Assembly: GCA_051866595.1 (NCBI GenBank)
Contig: JBJDXI010000043.1
Coordinates: 1-15,829, forward strand
DNA from: UBA7702 sp051866595
Lineage (GTDB): Bacteria > Bacillota > Dehalobacteriia > UBA7702
DNA: 15,829 bases
Direction of reading: 5' to 3'
The notes beneath the pieces are model-generated. The model was not told where the DNA came from and made no database searches. It was given only the letters and a program-made list of their open reading frames with translations. A program made the translations under genes and the position numbers. Below, in pieces: positions 12,832 through 15,829 of this stretch. The stretch's first letter is position 1, and the number at the start of each line of letters is the position of its first letter.

Positions 12832-13791
12832 ATGGATATTGGTGCATTATTAGTTAAACTAGTTGTTATTATGGCAGGGATCAATGCTCTTACCTGGATC
12901 ATTGTGTTCTATCGCAAATTATTCAAGAATCCCGCATTGATGCTGCAGAACCCGTATTATCAGGAAAAAGGCAAAACGAAACTCCTTTCCTTTATCCACT
13001 TCCTGATTGTGGCGTTTATCATGTTCTTCGATACCCTCGGTATCGGCGGTAACGCCCCCCACACCGCGCTGCTCAGGTTGACCAAGGCCACAGACGAACG
13101 TCTCATCCCCGGTACTCTGAACACCGCTTCTCTCGTCGGTTCCGCCACAGAAACCATGCTGTTCGTTTCCACGGTGGAAGTTGACCCCATCACGCTGGTC
13201 TGCCTCATCGCCGCTGTTACCATCGGGACCAAGATTGGTGCGAAATTCGTATCCAAACTGCCCCTCAGACCCATCCGTTTCATCATTGGTATCGGTCTTG
13301 CCGTTGTAACAGTTACCATGATCCTGCGCAACCTCGGCCTCTGGGTCGAAGGCGGCATGGCCATCGGTATCTATGGCTGGCAGCTCATCGTTGCTACTCT
13401 GCTCTTCTTTGTTGTTGGCGTTCTCGCTGCCGGCGGTGTCGGTGGTTATGCCTTCATGATCGCGATCTGCTACGGCTTCGGTATGGACCCCAGATGCGCT
13501 TTCCCCATCATGTTCGGTTCTTACACCTTCCTGATGCTGGCCGGCGGTCTCACCTTCCTCAAAAACGAAGCTTTGGACTACAGAGCCAATGCCTTTGGTA
13601 ACATCGGCGGCGTGGTCGGTGTATTGCTCGCCTACTTCCTCTTCCAGTCCCTGCCCATCAATGTGCTGTTCTGGATCATCGTTGTGGTACTGTTCTACAC
13701 CTCCGCTACCATGCTCTACTCCGCGATCCGCAATACGGCCAATGCCGCTGCGGCAAAGACAGATAAGACAGCAGAAGAAGCAGCTGAATAA
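12832..13791 (+). CDS. TauE/SafE (TSUP) family membrane protein
   Basis: A 319-residue integral membrane protein with about eight hydrophobic segments. Family-like features are FFDTLGIGGNAPHTALL in the first half, GTKIGAKFVSKLPLRPIRFIIGIGL and the second-half repeat AGGVGGYAFMIAICYGFGMDPRCAFPIMFGSY. TSUP proteins export sulfite or sulfonates, or move other small anions; several have no known substrate. The gene begins 40 bp after mttB with AGGAGG (12815-12820), no terminator or promoter intervenes, and it is thus almost certainly transcribed with mttB from the sigma-54 promoter. Co-expression suggests a role in amine use, for example export of a product or counter-ion, but that is inference. 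The C-terminal tail is Ala/Lys/Glu-rich and cytoplasmic-looking. Confidence 0.85.
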   Translation: MDIGALLVKLVVIMAGINALTWIIVFYRKLFKNPALMLQNPYYQEKGKTKLLSFIHFLIVAFIMFFDTLGIGGNAPHTALLRLTKATDERLIPGTLNTASLVGSATETMLFVSTVEVDPITLVCLIAAVTIGTKIGAKFVSKLPLRPIRFIIGIGLAVVTVTMILRNLGLWVEGGMAIGIYGWQLIVATLLFFVVGVLAAGGVGGYAFMIAICYGFGMDPRCAFPIMFGSYTFLMLAGGLTFLKNEALDYRANAFGNIGGVVGVLLAYFLFQSLPINVLFWIIVVVLFYTSATMLYSAIRNTANAAAAKTDKTAEEAAE

Positions 13792-13840
13792 AAAACATCA
13801 TTGTATAATCATGTGAACTTTTGATTGATGCTGGCATCGT

Positions 13841-13877
13841 CCATGAATCTGCGCGGGAAAACCGCGCAGGTTCATGG
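13841..13877 (+). terminator. Long hairpin after the TauE-like gene (probable non-canonical terminator)
   Basis: A 16-bp stem CCATGAATCTGCGCGG (13841-13856) with CCGCGCAGGTTCATGG (13862-13877), a single G-U pair and a GAAAA loop. Only a short TTTT follows nine bases from the stem base... (CAATGTTTT), so it is not a standard intrinsic terminator. It may stop transcription or protect the mttB-tauE mRNA 3' end. It lies 49 bp after the stop codon. Confidence 0.65.
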
Positions 13878-14205
13878 CAATGTTTTAAAAGGCAAAGAAA
13901 TGAGGTCTTAAAATCCGCTAAAAGAAAACACCTTCCATCTTTTTTTATGATTCGTTTCTTTGCGTTTGCCGCCGCGGAACAGAGAGAAACCGACGGCGGT
14001 TTCAGCAAAAAAGTTTTAAATTTTTAAACCGGTCTGTTTACTTTATACTTAGGGTCGTTATCCGATATTTATTTGTTGCTTTACTGTTTCTGTCCGGCAT
14101 TGAACGGCTTGAACTCTCCATTAAAGATTTTGCCCGACGGGACAGTGGTTTTAAAATCGTACAACTCTGTAACTTTGATATATCCTTTATTGGAGGATCG
14201 TAATT
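13878..14205. other. Intergenic stretch without a recognisable gene
   Basis: The 414 bp between the TauE-like gene and the next membrane-protein gene hold the hairpin at 13841 and otherwise AT-rich sequence (a weak AT palindrome around 14013-14028, TATACT at 14044-14049). A 68-codon open frame from 13821 runs through the hairpin and has no convincing RBS. I see no sigma-54 promoter, no ATGC-N6-GCAT site and no clear TTGACA-type promoter; the start of the downstream transcript is unresolved. Confidence 0.5.
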
Positions 14206-14730
14206 ATGACAATCGTTTACATCTGCACAGTTCTGATTTTTATGCTGTCCTTTGCTGCGAACACGATTGCCGCCTGGAAACATCCTTATTTTAACATCGG
14301 CAAGGAGGAAAGCGGGAAGAACGGCGTTTTTATCCGCAATATGCTGTTCATGGGAACCGTGATCGTATTTATGCTCGTCGCCATTAACGTAGGGCGCTAC
14401 GTTCATACCAACGGCTTTCTCTATATTACCCTCGGCTATCTCCTTGGCGTTCTTTTCGGCAATACCTTTGCCCGCCGCGTTTTAAACAGAAAATACAAAG
14501 ACGTGGTGTACGAAAAATATTCCGTGAAAAAAGCGAGAGAAGAGCGGGAAGCCCGTGCTCTGGAAGAAGCTCTTGCTTTGGAAACGGCCGCCGCCGAAGG
14601 TTTTTCGGATGATCTGTACGATCTCATTGAAGAAGATGAAACGGAATTCTGCTCCGGAGACTATACCGGCTCCAGTGAAGACAGGGGGCCACGCCCTCCG
14701 GATCATTCCAAAGCCCATCCTTGGGAATGA
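14206..14730 (+). CDS. Small membrane protein with acidic C-terminal tail, unrecognised
   Basis: I do not recognise this 174-residue protein. Three hydrophobic segments are visible: about residues 3-22 (IVYICTVLIFMLSFAANTIA), 44-62 (NMLFMGTVIVFMLVAINVG) and 67-88 (NGFLYITLGYLLGVLFGNTF). A Lys/Arg/Glu-rich, probably helical stretch follows (KYSVKKAREEREARALEEAL), then an acidic, low-complexity tail (DDLYDLIEEDETEF) ending in Pro/His-rich sequence. RBS TGGAGGA (14191-14197) supports ATG 14206. It ends 70 bp before the BCCT transporter gene in the same direction with no clear terminator between, so the two are probably co-transcribed and it may be an accessory or regulatory partner of that transporter. 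No enzyme motif is seen. Confidence 0.8.
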   Translation: MTIVYICTVLIFMLSFAANTIAAWKHPYFNIGKEESGKNGVFIRNMLFMGTVIVFMLVAINVGRYVHTNGFLYITLGYLLGVLFGNTFARRVLNRKYKDVVYEKYSVKKAREEREARALEEALALETAAAEGFSDDLYDLIEEDETEFCSGDYTGSSEDRGPRPPDHSKAHPWE

Positions 14731-14800
14731 GGGGAATGGATATAGAAAGATAGACAATAGATGCAGTTTCATTAAGAAAAGATGTGAAAGGGATGATACA

Positions 14801-15829
14801 ATGAAGACAGAAGTTCGACAATACAAAATAGACTGGGTTGCTATTTTTGTGAGTTTCGCGATCCTCGCCGCCATCGTCATACTGACGATTGTTTCGCCGG
14901 ATCGCCTTTTGGGCGGACTTGACTCCGTCCGCCATGTGCTGATTTACAATTTCGGCGCCTATTTTATCGTTTTTACGGCGGTGATCTTATTTTACAGCGT
15001 TTATCTTGCTTTTTCCAAATACGGAAACATCCGCTTCGGCCGTACCAAACCGCAGTACAGCAATTTCGGCTGGGTCTCCATGATTTTCTGCGCCGCCATG
15101 GGTTGTACCATTCTGTTTTGGTCCGGCATTGAATGGGCTTATTATACAGTTTGGCTTCATCCCTTCGGCATGAGCGCCGAAGAGACCGCCTCGATCTCCG
15201 TGGCGTATTCCTTTTTCCACTGGGGGCCTCCGGCCTGGGCGATTTATGCCGCCGGTGTTGTTCCCATTGCTTATCGTTATTATAACCGCAAACGTCCCGG
15301 TCTCACCCTCCAGGGTGGCTGTGAAGGTGTTTTAGGGGACCATGCCCATGGCGCCCTCGGCACCGTCATCAGCATTATCTTTGTTTTTGGTGTTCTCGGT
15401 GGTTACGCGATTTCTTACGGCAGCGGGATTCCGATGCTCAATAACATTCTTCATCATCTTTTGGGAACACCTGAAAATCTCGTGGTGGACTTCATACTCA
15501 TCGCGTCGGTTACGGCGCTGTTCTGCTGGAGTGCCTGCTCCGGTGTGGCCAAAGGGATTCAGGTTCTTTCCAAAATCTGCGTTATTTTGTGCTTTGTGAT
15601 CTGCGGTTGTTTCCTCGTTCTCGGACATACCGGTTTCCAGATCAACAATACCGTGGAATCCGTTGGCATCCTTTTTGATAATTTCTTCCGTTGGCTGTTC
15701 TATGTGGATCCCACCGGTGCTTCCGGCGGCTTCCCGCAGGAATGGACGGTATTCTACTGGGCCTGGTGGCTGGGTCTCGCTCCGGTGATGTGGGTATTCA
15801 TCGCCAAATGCTCCGCCGGCCGCAGCATC
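14801..15829 (+). CDS. BCCT-family betaine/carnitine/choline-type transporter (3' end outside window)
   Basis: The frame is open from ATG 14801 to the window edge, 343 of the usual ~500-550 residues. Family features: an N-terminal WVAIFVSFAILAAIVILTIVSPD helix; the substrate-site helix with MGCTILFWSGIEWAYYTVW (the aromatic box region); SFFHWGPPAWAIYA; RYYNRKRPGLTLQGGCEGVLGD; and the signature EWTVFYWAWWLGLAPVMWVFIAKCSAGRS. The IEWAYY/FHWG pattern looks more like the CaiT carnitine/butyrobetaine group than osmoregulated BetP, but that subgrouping is tentative. It lies near two MttB-family enzymes, so import of a quaternary ammonium compound that feeds demethylation is the likely role. RBS is moderate (AAAGGG at 14787-14792). 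Confidence 0.93.
   Translation, partial: MKTEVRQYKIDWVAIFVSFAILAAIVILTIVSPDRLLGGLDSVRHVLIYNFGAYFIVFTAVILFYSVYLAFSKYGNIRFGRTKPQYSNFGWVSMIFCAAMGCTILFWSGIEWAYYTVWLHPFGMSAEETASISVAYSFFHWGPPAWAIYAAGVVPIAYRYYNRKRPGLTLQGGCEGVLGDHAHGALGTVISIIFVFGVLGGYAISYGSGIPMLNNILHHLLGTPENLVVDFILIASVTALFCWSACSGVAKGIQVLSKICVILCFVICGCFLVLGHTGFQINNTVESVGILFDNFFRWLFYVDPTGASGGFPQEWTVFYWAWWLGLAPVMWVFIAKCSAGRSI

Noticed and set aside
13821..14027. 68-codon frame after the TauE-like gene
   Set aside because: It includes both arms of the 16-bp hairpin and has no recognisable RBS or protein features.
1..15829. CRISPR arrays, insertion sequences, tRNA or rRNA genes
   Set aside because: No regularly spaced repeats, transposase frames with terminal inverted repeats, or tRNA/rRNA-like sequences were seen on either strand.

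Overview
All recognisable genes lie on the + strand. The organism is most likely an anaerobic member of the Bacillota (Firmicutes; Clostridia or Negativicutes cannot be told apart here). The evidence is the order cysE-cysS-mrnC-rlmB behind a cysteine T-box leader, TTGACA/TATAAT promoters, strong AGGAGG ribosome binding sites, and an amber-containing trimethylamine methyltransferase gene of the pyrrolysine type. Of the 13 ordinary gene ends visible, 8 use TGA, 5 use TAA and none uses TAG, which fits a genome that decodes TAG as pyrrolysine.

Bases 1-4083 are housekeeping. They hold the C-terminal end of a two-SH3b-domain protein with its terminator, then a sigma-70 promoter and a T-box riboswitch (specifier UGC, tRNA-end-pairing bulge UGGA, both matching tRNA-Cys). 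The T-box controls serine O-acetyltransferase, cysteinyl-tRNA synthetase, mini-ribonuclease III and an RlmB-type 23S rRNA methyltransferase, which are tightly packed or overlapping and end at a clear terminator.

Bases 4084-15829 look like a quaternary/tertiary amine island. A non-pyrrolysine MttB-superfamily methyltransferase (4522-5940) is followed by a PAS-AAA+-Fis activator of sigma-54 RNA polymerase (6070-7827). Next comes a three-gene ABC importer (8085-10972). A second MttB-family gene follows, interrupted in frame by TAG at 12297-12299 (11316-12791, Pyl at residue 328), with a TauE/SafE-type membrane protein directly behind it. Further on are a small unrecognised membrane protein and a BCCT-family betaine/carnitine/choline-type transporter cut by the window edge.

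Both methyltransferase genes have an almost identical sigma-54 promoter (TGGCACG-N4-TTGCA). About 90-200 bp upstream of each lies a cluster of palindromes of the form ATGC-N6-GCAT (perfect ATGCAAATTTGCAT once in each region). These are strong candidates for binding sites of the activator encoded between the two genes. The inferred picture is a small amine-responsive regulon: BCCT-type uptake, two B12-type methyltransferases (one with pyrrolysine, one without) and a dedicated enhancer-binding regulator. The corrinoid protein, the corrinoid:folate methyltransferase, the corrinoid activase and the pyl genes are not in this window and must be sought elsewhere in the genome.
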